Both the position numbers and the translations under genes were made by a program. From contig NZ_NJER01000001.1 in assembly GCF_002753895.1 (NCBI RefSeq), forward strand, positions 186,001-250,000: a stretch of DNA of 64,000 nucleotides, read 5' to 3'. Below, one piece after another: positions 33,623 to 43,426 of the stretch. Each line of letters starts with the position of its first letter. Position 1 is the first letter of the stretch. Source of the DNA: Halobacteriovorax sp. JY17 (lineage in GTDB: Bacteria > Bdellovibrionota > Bacteriovoracia > Bacteriovoracales > Bacteriovoracaceae). The notes under the pieces are model-generated. The model did not search any database, had not been told where the DNA came from, and was given only the letters and a program-made list of their open reading frames with translations.

Positions 33623-35424
33623 TAAATATTTCTCTCTAAATTAAAAGCGGAAACAATCATGTGAATGAGTCTTGTCATACTCTTCTTCCAACGAAGACTA
33701 GGGTTGCTTTGAATTTCTTCCCACTCCGCTGACTTATATCTATGGCTTAATTCTTGTAGATAGTCGACTCTATCCGTTAACTCTTTCGCTGTCTTTGACT
33801 CTTTGCCAATTCCTGTTATTTGAACTCCAATTTCTGAATTGAGGGATCTAGACCTTGGGTCTAGATTTGATGTCATAACCATGCTCTTATGTTGATCGAC
33901 AATAACAAATTTCGCATGAAGTTTTCCGTATTCTTTGTCTCCACCAAGGAGAACGTCATCACTCTTTCCATAGAGAAAGACTTGAATTTGATCACTATCA
34001 ATTCCTAAATCGCCAGTCTTCATTAACTTAGGAAGAAGGTCCCCATCAATTAAGGCCTGAGATGCTAAAGTGTCGTTACTAACGATAGAGCTTGTTACAA
34101 TTCTAAGTGTTCTTGATTTATCTTCCGCCAACCACTTATGTAGCTCTCTCACTTCTTTGTCAGTTAAATGGAGATAGGGAGTCACTATATCAACAGAGTT
34201 TTCTGCAGAACTAATCATTTCATTTACTTCTTTAGAAAGAGAGTTTGGATTGATTTCATTTAAGGACGAATATTTCACTCTTCCCCAAGGAGAGTGAATA
34301 TTTTGAATTTCATTTACAACTTTGACAAGTCCAGTATCAAAACCTTCATCAAAGAAGTCTCCCTCGATCATATCTTCAACTCGAAGTTTAAAGTCTGGGT
34401 TTTTATTAAATGTTTTTCTACTAACTCTACTCATTCTTTGAATTTCTTTTCGATAAATACTTCTTCTAAGTCTAACTAGAGCATTGGTTAAATGATTATT
34501 TCCTGCATGGTAATAGATTTTATCAAAATAGGATTGAATCTTCATATTGAGAGATTCTTTTTCTAAGCGCTGAGATATATCTTTTGTATCTTTGATTAAA
34601 ACATCCATATCTTCAAATTCAAAACTCTCTCCTTTGAAAGACTCTAGAGTATGATAGTGATTTGCAATATTTCTTCCACCAATTATGGCCATAGAAGACT
34701 TAGGGTTCTCTGCATCGATGAGAATAATTTTATCATGTAGTCTTCGATTGACAGTTGATTGGCTAATGGGAATCTTATATCCGTCTGGACGAAAGAGATT
34801 TTTCACACGGTTAATAAATCTTTCAACTGACTTCCTTGGATTGAAGAAGTTATTAAAGATTACGACTTCTGCATTTCCAAAGGATTTATTATGTTGGGAG
34901 AGCTTCTTTAGGGACATAATCGCTTTATACTGATCTGAAAATAAATTGAAGCTCATGGCCGTTGTTGAATCTACTAGGAAGCGTACATTGACTCCACGCT
35001 TGATAGCTTTTCTTACTTCGTTGAGCATTATATTTCCAACTTCATCGTTTTCAAAAATATAGTAGGAAATATCTAAGGTTTCTTTTGCTTTTCTAATAAG
35101 ACCAATTTTTGCTGCAAGAGAAGTTTCTCCATCGACTAAGAGTTTCACTTCGGCCTTAATTGCTTGATCTTTTATTTTTTTGAAATCATCAATGGAACTT
35201 TTAAATTGAGAATAATACTCTCTAAGCTCTGCTCTTTCTTCAATGAGCTTATCGACGCTTCTACTTCTCCAAACCTTATTCATGATAATATTATTGGCGT
35301 GATCGTGACAGGACTCACCTAAGATGGAGGCCACTTCTCTATGCTTATTACCTTTAAAGCGCTGATAATCACTTTGGATTAAAAGAGCTGTGAATAAAAA
35401 GAATAGAACGGTTATAAACTTCAT
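33622..35424 (-). CDS. Secreted phospholipase D/cardiolipin-synthase-like protein
   Basis: Phosphatidyltransferase or phosphodiesterase with two HKD motifs. HKD1 is H230-D-K232-IILI-D237 followed by GGRNIANHY. HKD2 is LHAKFVIVD followed by SNLDPRSRSLNSE, the classical pair for PLD catalysis. An N-terminal signal sequence (MKFITVLFFLFTALLIQS) indicates export, with a helical linker of ~75 residues before the first domain. 600 residues. It could cleave host or own phospholipids. Operon with the downstream lipoprotein. Confidence 0.85.
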   Translation of the reverse strand: MKFITVLFFLFTALLIQSDYQRFKGNKHREVASILGESCHDHANNIIMNKVWRSRSVDKLIEERAELREYYSQFKSSIDDFKKIKDQAIKAEVKLLVDGETSLAAKIGLIRKAKETLDISYYIFENDEVGNIMLNEVRKAIKRGVNVRFLVDSTTAMSFNLFSDQYKAIMSLKKLSQHNKSFGNAEVVIFNNFFNPRKSVERFINRVKNLFRPDGYKIPISQSTVNRRLHDKIILIDAENPKSSMAIIGGRNIANHYHTLESFKGESFEFEDMDVLIKDTKDISQRLEKESLNMKIQSYFDKIYYHAGNNHLTNALVRLRRSIYRKEIQRMSRVSRKTFNKNPDFKLRVEDMIEGDFFDEGFDTGLVKVVNEIQNIHSPWGRVKYSSLNEINPNSLSKEVNEMISSAENSVDIVTPYLHLTDKEVRELHKWLAEDKSRTLRIVTSSIVSNDTLASQALIDGDLLPKLMKTGDLGIDSDQIQVFLYGKSDDVLLGGDKEYGKLHAKFVIVDQHKSMVMTSNLDPRSRSLNSEIGVQITGIGKESKTAKELTDRVDYLQELSHRYKSAEWEEIQSNPSLRWKKSMTRLIHMIVSAFNLERNI

Positions 35425-35547
35425 GGGAACTTATCGTCATATTGCCTAAGATATTTAGTTAACACGCTGTTTTTATTCTTATTTATTGCTTTGATAAACC
35501 TGTGCTTTTCGCTTTAGTAATTCTAAGTATTTGCCGATAAATTAGTT

Positions 35548-38118
35548 ATGAAAATATTCTTTCTCGCATTTATCTACTTCTTTTGCGTCCATACCATGGC
35601 CGATCCAGGATTTGTTTCTGTGACAAAAGATAATAGTGTTCAAGTCATTCAAGATGGAAGAGAAGTCTTCTTGAAAACGGGTGATCTAATCCAGGTAAAG
35701 GAAAATTCAGGTTGGAAGAGAAATATAAAAATTATTTCTTCCATTGCTGATGGTGTTGTTTCGGGAGAGGCCTATATGGGTGAGAAAACCTATAAAGAGC
35801 ATCTCTCTGATAATAGTCTCGCTATTGTTAATAGTAGTTATAAGAATAACTTCCTCACAAAGACAATTGAAGTTGAACTCTCTACGGGTGAAAAAGTCAC
35901 TTTATCTCCAGGAGATGAAATAAAAATTCTAGATGTTGATGGATGGAAGAGGAAAATTGAAATTATTAAATCACAGTCTGGAGTGAAAGGCGGAGCAATT
36001 CTTGGAAATAATTCTTACCTTGATTATAAGAAAAATGGCGTTCTTACAGAAGCTGTCTTTGTTAAAACAACTGATAGGCCTCCAACTAGTGGCTATGAGT
36101 ACGATAGTTTAGACTCTCTCGTTCAAAAGCTAATGAATCAAGATGTTGAAGAGAATATTGGCGATGATGAACTATCAGACGGTGTAGAGGTTTCTAATGA
36201 TTATAATGGGTGTCCTGACGATGGAAAGACATTTAAAATAGGGCGATATATAAACGTAACAAACTCTGAAAAGAAAACTCTAGGAGTTCCAAAAGGTTCT
36301 ACTGTAAGGGTGAAGACCGGTGGAGTTACCTGTTCTATCGAAATTTTAGAACTGCCAAAAGAGTCAAATTTAAATGCAAAAATTTATGGAAATCAAGTTA
36401 TTACCTTCCCATCTAATTTACATCCAGATTTCTTAACTGAGGTCGCAGCTCCAAGTGAAACTGTTTCATTAACAGATGGTGTGAAGTTTAAGCTGGGAGA
36501 CGATGCTTCAGTTCATGCATATGGAAGAAGAACGGGGAAGAGATATAAGTTTGATGCAAAGGATTCTGTAACAGTTGTCGGAAAGCATTCTAATGGTGAC
36601 TACATTGTTAAGAGAAATAATGAAAAATGGGAATATCGCATTCCCTATGAAGACTTAGACGAATTAAATGATAACTCTCAGCTTTCAATTAATCTTCTAG
36701 ATACTGTCACTGGAATAGTTGAAGATGAAAGAATCAATGAAGTGGTTTCTGAAGTTGAGCCCGATTATGAATGTCATGATGAAGTCCGTGAGGATGATGT
36801 TAATACTCCAGAGATTGGTGATATAGAGTGGCAGGTGTGTAGAGCAAAAAGCACTAAGAATAATAGAGGGAAAACTCTTGCGGCGAATGACTATATGGAT
36901 AGAGAAATTCCTTTAAGTAATAATCAAACAAATAAAATCTTAGAAGATTCACAGAAGAGACAATTTTCAAAATGTATTTCTCTTAGTCTAAGACATGGAA
37001 CAAATCGAAGTTCAAACCCGAGCTGTTCTAAAGATGGTAATGGAAATATTATCCCTAGAAGAATTAGGCAGGCCACTTATAGAACAAGTAGTGGAAAGAG
37101 AAAGTTCGCTGGTTGGCAATTATTGAATAAGGCCCCTAAGGCCTGTGCCTCTAAGAAGTTATCTACTCACTTAGCTGATCGCTATGTTGATATGACGAAG
37201 TGCTTAGGAATTGATGCAAAGGAATTATTTCCTGTAATTAATCATGAGTCTCACTTTCAACCAAAAACAATTAGTCCCACTTTTGCTCTTGGTGTTGGAC
37301 AGATTGTCTCAGTGAACTACTTAGACTTTTATAATAAAATGAATCAGGCTAAAGATATGATTCAATCTAATTCTAGTATTCTTGAATACGCAAAACCACT
37401 CTCGACGAGAGAAGGTTATAAGAACTATGAAGACAGTCCATCTCGCTCAAAGAAAGTGAGTCGCCTCACGGCATATTTCCTGTCAGATCTAAAAGATAAG
37501 ATGACTGGCAATATGAAGGAGTGTAGTGGATTAAAGCAGCTCTATGATAATCCAGTAAAGCTACCTTCATCGGCAAAGAGTAGTACTTCTAGCGCCAATG
37601 ATTATTTAAGAGATAGAGAAAATATAAGGCTATGCGCGCCTAAGAATCCTGATGAAGGGTTCTATATGGCCGCAATTTACTATATGTATAATAAGAAATA
37701 TTTTAGATATATGCTTGAAAAAGAAAATAGAGAGCAGGGTCTTAATATGACGACAAAGCAGGTTAATGACTTCTCTATTATTCTTGCAAGATGGTCATAT
37801 AATGGTGGTGTTGCTGGAGTGAGTGGGCCATTTGAGAGACTTGTTGAGAAAATAAAAATGGGATCAATCGAAGTTCTAAATAGTAATAATGATCCGGACG
37901 GAAATAAGAAAAAGAAAGTCTCAGGTTTTTCTAATTTTTCCAATGATGATTTTAAGAACTACATGAGCTACGTCATAAAACACCGCTATAATGGTGGTAA
38001 TGCGAGAAGAAATGAAGTTGCAAGATATATTACTGGGTCTAATGGAGTCGGTGGAGTTGATGGCGATCTAAAACAAATAGAGAAAGGGGAGAAGAATTCA
38101 TGCGGTACTACTTACTAA
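35548..38118 (+). CDS. Secreted SLT-type lytic transglycosylase with SH3-like repeats
   Basis: Peptidoglycan lytic transglycosylase. Signal peptide 1-18 (FFCVHTMADP). Two ~77-residue repeats at about 25-100 and 103-178 share GWKRNIKII (55-63) and GWKRKIEII (132-140). Two more SH3-like units follow at ~235-300 and ~315-385. After a cysteine-containing linker comes the lysozyme-like domain with the catalytic Glu near residue 567 in INHESHF, then FALGVGQI. A long C-terminal region has ARWSYNGG and RYNGG phrases typical of SLT. 856 residues. It overlaps the next gene by 19 bases. Confidence 0.85.
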   Translation: MKIFFLAFIYFFCVHTMADPGFVSVTKDNSVQVIQDGREVFLKTGDLIQVKENSGWKRNIKIISSIADGVVSGEAYMGEKTYKEHLSDNSLAIVNSSYKNNFLTKTIEVELSTGEKVTLSPGDEIKILDVDGWKRKIEIIKSQSGVKGGAILGNNSYLDYKKNGVLTEAVFVKTTDRPPTSGYEYDSLDSLVQKLMNQDVEENIGDDELSDGVEVSNDYNGCPDDGKTFKIGRYINVTNSEKKTLGVPKGSTVRVKTGGVTCSIEILELPKESNLNAKIYGNQVITFPSNLHPDFLTEVAAPSETVSLTDGVKFKLGDDASVHAYGRRTGKRYKFDAKDSVTVVGKHSNGDYIVKRNNEKWEYRIPYEDLDELNDNSQLSINLLDTVTGIVEDERINEVVSEVEPDYECHDEVREDDVNTPEIGDIEWQVCRAKSTKNNRGKTLAANDYMDREIPLSNNQTNKILEDSQKRQFSKCISLSLRHGTNRSSNPSCSKDGNGNIIPRRIRQATYRTSSGKRKFAGWQLLNKAPKACASKKLSTHLADRYVDMTKCLGIDAKELFPVINHESHFQPKTISPTFALGVGQIVSVNYLDFYNKMNQAKDMIQSNSSILEYAKPLSTREGYKNYEDSPSRSKKVSRLTAYFLSDLKDKMTGNMKECSGLKQLYDNPVKLPSSAKSSTSSANDYLRDRENIRLCAPKNPDEGFYMAAIYYMYNKKYFRYMLEKENREQGLNMTTKQVNDFSIILARWSYNGGVAGVSGPFERLVEKIKMGSIEVLNSNNDPDGNKKKKVSGFSNFSNDDFKNYMSYVIKHRYNGGNARRNEVARYITGSNGVGGVDGDLKQIEKGEKNSCGTTY

Positions 38119-38492
38119 TATTTCTACTCTCTTTAAATGCTTTCTCACAGGACTATGGCCATATTCTTGATGGTAAAATTAAAGTCATTGCACAAAATAA
38201 GACGTTTAAAGAACAGAAAGAAAGTGTTCAATTATTACAAAGTGAAATAACAAAAATAAAAACTCACTCAAAACTCTCTGATAGAGATTTCTATATTTTG
38301 ACAGACTTTTCAAAGACCTTAGATTCAATTTCTCTTATAAAAGATAGGAGCGCTGATAGCTGCTTTAATACTAAGGTTGAAATCATGTCTAATTTTGGTA
38401 ATCGCTCTACAAGTATGAGCGAAAAGGATCTGCCAGATGGAGTAAAGAAAGGGCTCTTACTCTTAAAACTTCTTTGTTCTAAGAAGAAATAA
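38100..38492 (+). CDS. Small secreted helical protein downstream of transglycosylase
   Basis: 130 residues with signal peptide MRYYLLIFLLSLNAFSQ. The mature part is helical and Lys/Ser-rich, with two Cys residues. The start lies 19 bases inside the transglycosylase gene, indicating translational coupling; it may be a partner or inhibitor of that enzyme. Not recognised. A GC-rich hairpin follows the stop. Confidence 0.6.
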   Translation: MRYYLLIFLLSLNAFSQDYGHILDGKIKVIAQNKTFKEQKESVQLLQSEITKIKTHSKLSDRDFYILTDFSKTLDSISLIKDRSADSCFNTKVEIMSNFGNRSTSMSEKDLPDGVKKGLLLLKLLCSKKK

Positions 38493-38510
38493 GGCCCCTC
38501 GTAAGGGGCC
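38493..38510. terminator. Hairpin between convergent genes
   Basis: GGCCCCT (38493-38499) and AGGGGCC (38504-38510) form a strong stem with a CGTA loop. The plus strand has no T run. The minus strand continues TTATTTCTTCTT, so it would act best for the alanine dehydrogenase transcript. Confidence 0.6.
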
Positions 38511-38519
38511 CCATATTCA

Positions 38520-39626
38520 TTATAATTTTAATTCAGTGTAAGGTAGGTCAAGGTCAAGTGCTACTTGTTGATAGACAAGGTCACCTTTGTAAACATTGAT
38601 CCCTTTTCTAAAGGCAGAGTCCATTCTTGCAGCTTCTTCAACACCCATTGAGGCAATCATTCTAGCGTACTTAAGTGTTACGTTAGTAAGTGCAAAAGTA
38701 GATGTTCTAGCTACAGCTCCAGGCATATTCGCTACACAGTAGTGAACAACTCCATCAATTTCAAAAGTAGGATCTTGGTGAGTCGTTGGCTTACAAGTTT
38801 CAATACAACCACCTTGATCAACAGCGATATCTACTACTACTGATCCTTTTTCCATTTTAGAAATCATTGCTTTCGTTACTAGCTTTGGTGCTTTCGCTCC
38901 AGGAATTAGAACCGCACCAATTACTAGGTCAGATGTGATAACGCTATTTTCAATATTTTCGATATTTGAAAATAATGTCGTAATTCTATTATCAAATAAG
39001 TCATCAAGCTCAGCTAGTCTCTTAGTTGAAAGGTCGATTGCTGTAACATCAGCTCCCATTCCCATTGCCATCTTAATTGCATTTGTTCCAGCGATACCAC
39101 AACCTATAACAGTTACTTTTGCTCTTCTTGTTCCAGGAACACCACCTAGAAGAATACCTTTTCCTCCGTGATCTTTTTGAAGATAAGCAGCACCAACTTG
39201 AGTGGCCATTCTTCCTGCAACTTCAGACATAGGAGTTAGAAGTGGAAGTGATCCATCATCAGGTTGAATTGTTTCATAGGCAATTGAAGTAGAACCTGAT
39301 TCCATTAAACCTTTTGTTTGATCTGGGTCAGCAGCAAGGTGTAAATATGTATAAAGAATATGATGAGGCTTTAAACAAGCAATCTCTCTCGCTTGTGGCT
39401 CTTTTACTTTGATAATCATTGTTGATTCAGCAAAGACGTCTTCTAATGTAGGAAGAATTTTTGCACCAGCTTTAATGTATTCCTCGTTTTCGATTCCTAC
39501 TCCAACACCAGCATTATTTTCGACGAAAACTTCGTGACCATCGTGAATTAATTGTCTTACTCCACCAGGTACAAGTCCAACTCTGTTTTCATTATTTTTA
39601 ATTTCTCTTGGAACACCAATTTTCAT
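38520..39626 (-). CDS. ald: Alanine dehydrogenase
   Basis: NAD-dependent interconversion of L-alanine and pyruvate plus ammonia. Family signatures: MKIGVPREIKNNENRVGL at the N-terminus, YLHLAADPDQ, the Rossmann fingerprint VIGCGIAGTNA (GxGxxG), and DIAVDQGGCIET...YCVANMPGAVARTST. Length 369 is normal. The ATG at 39626 follows AGGAGAG; a TTG one codon earlier is less likely. A growing predator on amino acids would use it to make pyruvate. Confidence 0.95.
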   Translation of the reverse strand: MKIGVPREIKNNENRVGLVPGGVRQLIHDGHEVFVENNAGVGVGIENEEYIKAGAKILPTLEDVFAESTMIIKVKEPQAREIACLKPHHILYTYLHLAADPDQTKGLMESGSTSIAYETIQPDDGSLPLLTPMSEVAGRMATQVGAAYLQKDHGGKGILLGGVPGTRRAKVTVIGCGIAGTNAIKMAMGMGADVTAIDLSTKRLAELDDLFDNRITTLFSNIENIENSVITSDLVIGAVLIPGAKAPKLVTKAMISKMEKGSVVVDIAVDQGGCIETCKPTTHQDPTFEIDGVVHYCVANMPGAVARTSTFALTNVTLKYARMIASMGVEEAARMDSAFRKGINVYKGDLVYQQVALDLDLPYTELKL

Positions 39627-39720
39627 CAACTCTCTCCTAAATTAAATAGAGTGGTAAAATATATTTTTTCCAAAATATAATCATTTGGAAACGTTATTGA
39701 AACCAAAAAATAGGGGTATG

Positions 39721-40536
39721 TTAATAATATAAGACTTGGGAATCGAAGGTCGGATAGACCGGAAAAGAGAAGGTATTTTGCGCGTCTAGTTTGAGCTTTT
39801 CGTGCTCTAAAGCGTGATTCATGTGAATGAGTCCGCACTCTTTAGGAGCAATCTGTGAAATATAGTCGAAGCTGCGCTCTTGCCATAAGTGTGTTCTATG
39901 CTCATGGTTCGTCACACAATCTAAAATAAGTAGGTCGAGATTCCTGTCTTTTAGGAGTTGAATTTGCTCCGAGGAAAGCTCGTGGCAGTCAATGATATAG
40001 GCCATCTTTCCATGAATGATTCCAAGCGTTTGGGTGTAGCCGTGGTTGAGCATAAGAAATTCAAATTCCTCCCCCTGAATGGACATAACACCCTTCTCTG
40101 GGACTTCCTCTAAGCTTAATCTTGGGATTCCCCCTCCTATATTAGGCCTACTTTCATGGGCCTTGAAGATGTAGGGGTACTTCGCAGTTAGTTGTGCGGC
40201 GCAGTCTTTATAGGTATAGATAGGAATTGAGCTTCCATTTGGGGGGAATGTCAGAGGTCTAAGATCGTCTATTCCGTGCGTGTGGTCGGCGTGATCGTGG
40301 GTAATAAAGGCGAAATCAATTTTATTTATTTTGTTATGGAGGAGCTGAAATCTCAAATCTGTAGTGGTATCGATAAGTATAGAGCGACCTTTGGCCGTTT
40401 CTAGATAAACACTTGTGCGCAGTCTCTTATTCTCTTTTAGAGGCGACAAGCACACAGGGCATTGGCAACCAACCATAGGAATTCCTGTGCTTGTTCCCGA
40501 ACCTAAAATTGTGAGCTTATTCTTTTTCTGTGTCAT
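39721..40536 (-). CDS. Metallo-beta-lactamase-fold hydrolase, PhnP-like
   Basis: MBL-fold enzyme with the zinc motif THDHADHTHGIDD (HxHxDH), an early GSGTSTGIPMVGCQCPVC segment that adds a Cys-rich site as in PhnP, and later HELS, HMNHALEHEKL and distal Asp/His ligands. The PhnP family includes cyclic phosphodiesterases. No phn genes lie nearby, so the substrate is unknown. Length (271) matches. Start chosen at 40536 with TGTGTCATCG upstream. Confidence 0.85.
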   Translation of the reverse strand: MTQKKNKLTILGSGTSTGIPMVGCQCPVCLSPLKENKRLRTSVYLETAKGRSILIDTTTDLRFQLLHNKINKIDFAFITHDHADHTHGIDDLRPLTFPPNGSSIPIYTYKDCAAQLTAKYPYIFKAHESRPNIGGGIPRLSLEEVPEKGVMSIQGEEFEFLMLNHGYTQTLGIIHGKMAYIIDCHELSSEQIQLLKDRNLDLLILDCVTNHEHRTHLWQERSFDYISQIAPKECGLIHMNHALEHEKLKLDAQNTFSFPVYPTFDSQVLYY

Positions 40537-40630
40537 CGTTCTCTAGTTGTCATAGCAGTTTCAAGTGTTTAAGCTATATTCCTGTATTAACTATACCAAT
40601 TCTTTTGAAAATGGATAGGGAGAAATCTCA

Positions 40631-42013
40631 ATGTATAAAACAATTATTCTCTTACTACTTCTGGCCCTTATGAGTTGTTCTCACTCAGGAGTTCAAAAAA
40701 CAGGGAGCTTAGGTGATTCAAGTAATCTAAAGCTTAATGTGAAGAAGTTCACTTTGGACAATGGATTAAGACTACTCGTCGTTGAAAATCCACAGTTACC
40801 AATTTATTCCTATTACACTTTCTTTGATGTTGGTGGAAGGTATGAGTCTGCGGGAACTACTGGTGCGACACATTTTCTTGAACATATGATGTTTAAAGGA
40901 GCGAAGAAGTATGGGCCACATAAATTTGATACGTTCATTGAAAGCAACGGTGGATCGACCAATGCTTATACAACATTTGACTCAACTGTTTACTACGAGA
41001 ATCTTCCAAGTCACACAATTGAGACGATGATTGATATGGAAGCAGATAGACTTCAGTACGTTCTCCTAGAGCCAAAGGCCTTTGAAAAAGAAAGGGCCGT
41101 TGTTTTAGAAGAGAGAAAGTACCGTTATGAAAATAGTCCTAAGGGGCAATTATTCTTAGCTATGATGCAGTCTGTATTTAAGGGAACCCCTTATGGTGGT
41201 TCTGTGATTGGAAACGAGTTAGATGTAAAGAATTTAAAAATTGATGAGATGAGAAAATTCTTTGATAAATTCTATACTCCAGATAATGCAATTGTCGTAA
41301 TCGTCGGTGATGTTGATGCGGATAAAGTCTACGACATGGTTAAAGAGAAGTACGGGCATATTAAGCCATCAAAGGACTTGAAAGAGTTTAAGAAGAAAAT
41401 GGATTCAGACGAGAGATATTCTCATAGAGCAAGGTATAAGAAGGAAATTAAAATTTACGGACAAAGTCCATCTCCAATGTTTACTGTTGCCTATAAGGGG
41501 ATGAGAATTGGAAAGGAAGAGTCCTTCGTTCTCGATATTTTAAGCTCTATCTTAGGTGATGGGTCTAGTTCTTACTTTAATCAAAAGTATGTAAAGAATA
41601 AGAAGCCACTTCTTTCAAGAATTTCAGTCGCAAATTATACTCTAAAAAATAATGGGGTTTTCTTCTTCTCTGGGGAGCTCTTGAAGAGAACAAACCTAGA
41701 CAAATTTAAAGGACAGATTTTAAGAGATATTAGAAAGTCTTGTGATGAAGCCATCACAGAGAGAACTGTTCAAAAAACAAAGAATCAATATCTTGTTCAA
41801 TACTATGGAGAACTTCAGTCTAATAGTGGCGTTGCGAGTTTTATTGGGCTTCGTGAAAACTTTTACAATGACTACTCATTCTACAATAAGGAACTTGAAA
41901 TTTATCAATCTGTAACGACTGAGCAAGTGAAGAAAGCTTGCCACGATATTTTTGATAAGAATGAATATATCTTCCTCTCTGTGTGGGACAAGAATCCAAA
42001 AGGAAATAAATAA
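40631..42013 (+). CDS. M16-family zinc metallopeptidase lipoprotein (catalytic subunit)
   Basis: Processing-peptidase/insulinase-like protease. Lipoprotein signal with Cys16 in ALMSCS. The inverted zinc motif is complete: H81-F-L-E84-H85, with the distal Glu in ERAVVLEER about 75 residues later. The N-terminal catalytic domain and the C-terminal inactive half are both present, length 460. Its stop overlaps the ATG of the next gene by one base, so the two are made together and probably form a heterodimer. Confidence 0.92.
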   Translation: MYKTIILLLLLALMSCSHSGVQKTGSLGDSSNLKLNVKKFTLDNGLRLLVVENPQLPIYSYYTFFDVGGRYESAGTTGATHFLEHMMFKGAKKYGPHKFDTFIESNGGSTNAYTTFDSTVYYENLPSHTIETMIDMEADRLQYVLLEPKAFEKERAVVLEERKYRYENSPKGQLFLAMMQSVFKGTPYGGSVIGNELDVKNLKIDEMRKFFDKFYTPDNAIVVIVGDVDADKVYDMVKEKYGHIKPSKDLKEFKKKMDSDERYSHRARYKKEIKIYGQSPSPMFTVAYKGMRIGKEESFVLDILSSILGDGSSSYFNQKYVKNKKPLLSRISVANYTLKNNGVFFFSGELLKRTNLDKFKGQILRDIRKSCDEAITERTVQKTKNQYLVQYYGELQSNSGVASFIGLRENFYNDYSFYNKELEIYQSVTTEQVKKACHDIFDKNEYIFLSVWDKNPKGNK

Positions 42014-43392
42014 TGAAAGTAAGAACTTTAAAATTACTTCTCCTCATTTGTAGCTTTTCACTACCTGGTTACTCATTTGGTTTTGGAAAAGATAGAATTA
42101 AGAAGTTGAATTGGAATGGAATAGAAGTTACTTGGTTAGAGGACAATAGGTTTCCTACTTATCAAGCAATGATTCACTTTGCTGATGGTTCACTCTCTGA
42201 TCACCCAAAGAGACTTGGTGAAACTTCTATGATGTTTGACCTTATTGACAGTGGGACTAGAAGATACTCTCAAAAAGATATTTCTGATAACCTAGAGTAT
42301 TTTGGCGCCAGCTGGGGGGCTTTTGTTACTCATGAGTCTACGGTATTTGAAGTTTCAGGCTTAGCAAAAGATATGAGCCCAACTATGAAGAAAATTTGTC
42401 ATCTCTTTAGAGATGCTAGCTTCACAGGTAAGGAAATGGATAAGTATAAGAGAGCTCTTAGAAATGCAGCTAGAAGTGTTGTAAATAATCACTCTCTAGT
42501 AGCTTCAAACTCATTTAGAGAGTTATCTCTTGCGGGAACTCCTTATAGTTATCCTGTTGGAGGGAAAATAAAAGATCTCAATGGCATTCATACAAACGAC
42601 TTAAAAAGAAAGCTTTCTTATTTTAATACAAAAGTTAAAAAGAAAGTTTATATTACAGGTCCAGAGTCTATTCTTGGGCTTGAGAGTATTATCGAAAAAG
42701 ATTGTGGTTGGAAGGGTGCTGTTGAAAATTATGAGAGAGTTCTCTCTTATGAGCCTAAGAAGCCAAGTAAATCTCCTGAGATCTACTTAGTCACTGTGCC
42801 TAAGGCCAACCAAGCACAGGTGAGGTTAGGGAGGTTTTTAAATGAAGGTGAATTTGAAAATCAAGAATTGAACTCTCTAAGTTCTGAGTTTTTAGGAGGT
42901 GGATTTACTTCGAAACTCATGAGAGAGATTAGAGTGAAGAGAGGTCTCTCTTATACTGCAAGTGCTTTTGCTGGTGGACAGAGGCAGTATGGACGTTCTG
43001 TAATTTCTACTTTTACCAAAGTTAAAACAGTTAAAGAACTCTTAGAAGTTGTGAGAAATGTTTTAAATGATATTAAAAATAATGGTATTGATGAAGCAGA
43101 ACTTAATAAGGCGAAAGGGGCCCTCGCTGGAAGCTTCCCATTTCGTTTTGAGAGGAGTTCAGCTTATTTACAGCAGTTAATGCATCTTGATGATATTCAT
43201 AAGAGTTATGAATCCCTATATCACTTTCCTAATGTTGTAAGAGCATTTAAAGAAGAGGACGTAAGAAAAAATCTAAGCTCTCTCTTTAGTTGGGAAAATC
43301 AAACGATTGTAATTGTTGGACCAAAGAGTTTGGCAAAAGAATTGAAAGAATTTGGGAAAGTTAAAGTTGTAGACTATAAGACATTCTTTTAA
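42013..43392 (+). CDS. M16-family peptidase homologue, non-catalytic partner
   Basis: 459 residues, M16 fold with the C-terminal region LGGGFTSKLMREIRVKRGLSY, the peptide-contact segment. At the position of the zinc motif the sequence is LGETSMMFDLID, with no HxxEH, so this subunit should not bind zinc. A signal peptide (LLLLICSFSLPGYSFG) indicates export. As in other bacterial M16 pairs, the inactive subunit would contribute the R/Y substrate-binding pair. It is translationally coupled to the active subunit. Confidence 0.9.
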   Translation: MKVRTLKLLLLICSFSLPGYSFGFGKDRIKKLNWNGIEVTWLEDNRFPTYQAMIHFADGSLSDHPKRLGETSMMFDLIDSGTRRYSQKDISDNLEYFGASWGAFVTHESTVFEVSGLAKDMSPTMKKICHLFRDASFTGKEMDKYKRALRNAARSVVNNHSLVASNSFRELSLAGTPYSYPVGGKIKDLNGIHTNDLKRKLSYFNTKVKKKVYITGPESILGLESIIEKDCGWKGAVENYERVLSYEPKKPSKSPEIYLVTVPKANQAQVRLGRFLNEGEFENQELNSLSSEFLGGGFTSKLMREIRVKRGLSYTASAFAGGQRQYGRSVISTFTKVKTVKELLEVVRNVLNDIKNNGIDEAELNKAKGALAGSFPFRFERSSAYLQQLMHLDDIHKSYESLYHFPNVVRAFKEEDVRKNLSSLFSWENQTIVIVGPKSLAKELKEFGKVKVVDYKTFF

Positions 43393-43400
43393 ATATCTTA

Positions 43401-43426
43401 GCTAGTCACACTCATCTGTGACTAGC
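43401..43426. other. Hairpin at the junction of convergent genes
   Basis: GCTAGTCACA (43401-43410) and TGTGACTAGC (43417-43426) form a perfect 10-bp stem around CTCATC. The right arm includes the bactofilin stop region. No T run follows on either strand, so it may be a 3'-end stabiliser or a rho-linked end rather than an intrinsic terminator. Confidence 0.6.

Noticed and set aside
39626-39838. 70-residue minus-strand frame between ald and the MBL gene
   Set aside because: It lies out of frame within the end of the MBL gene and the intergenic region; no start signal or motif.
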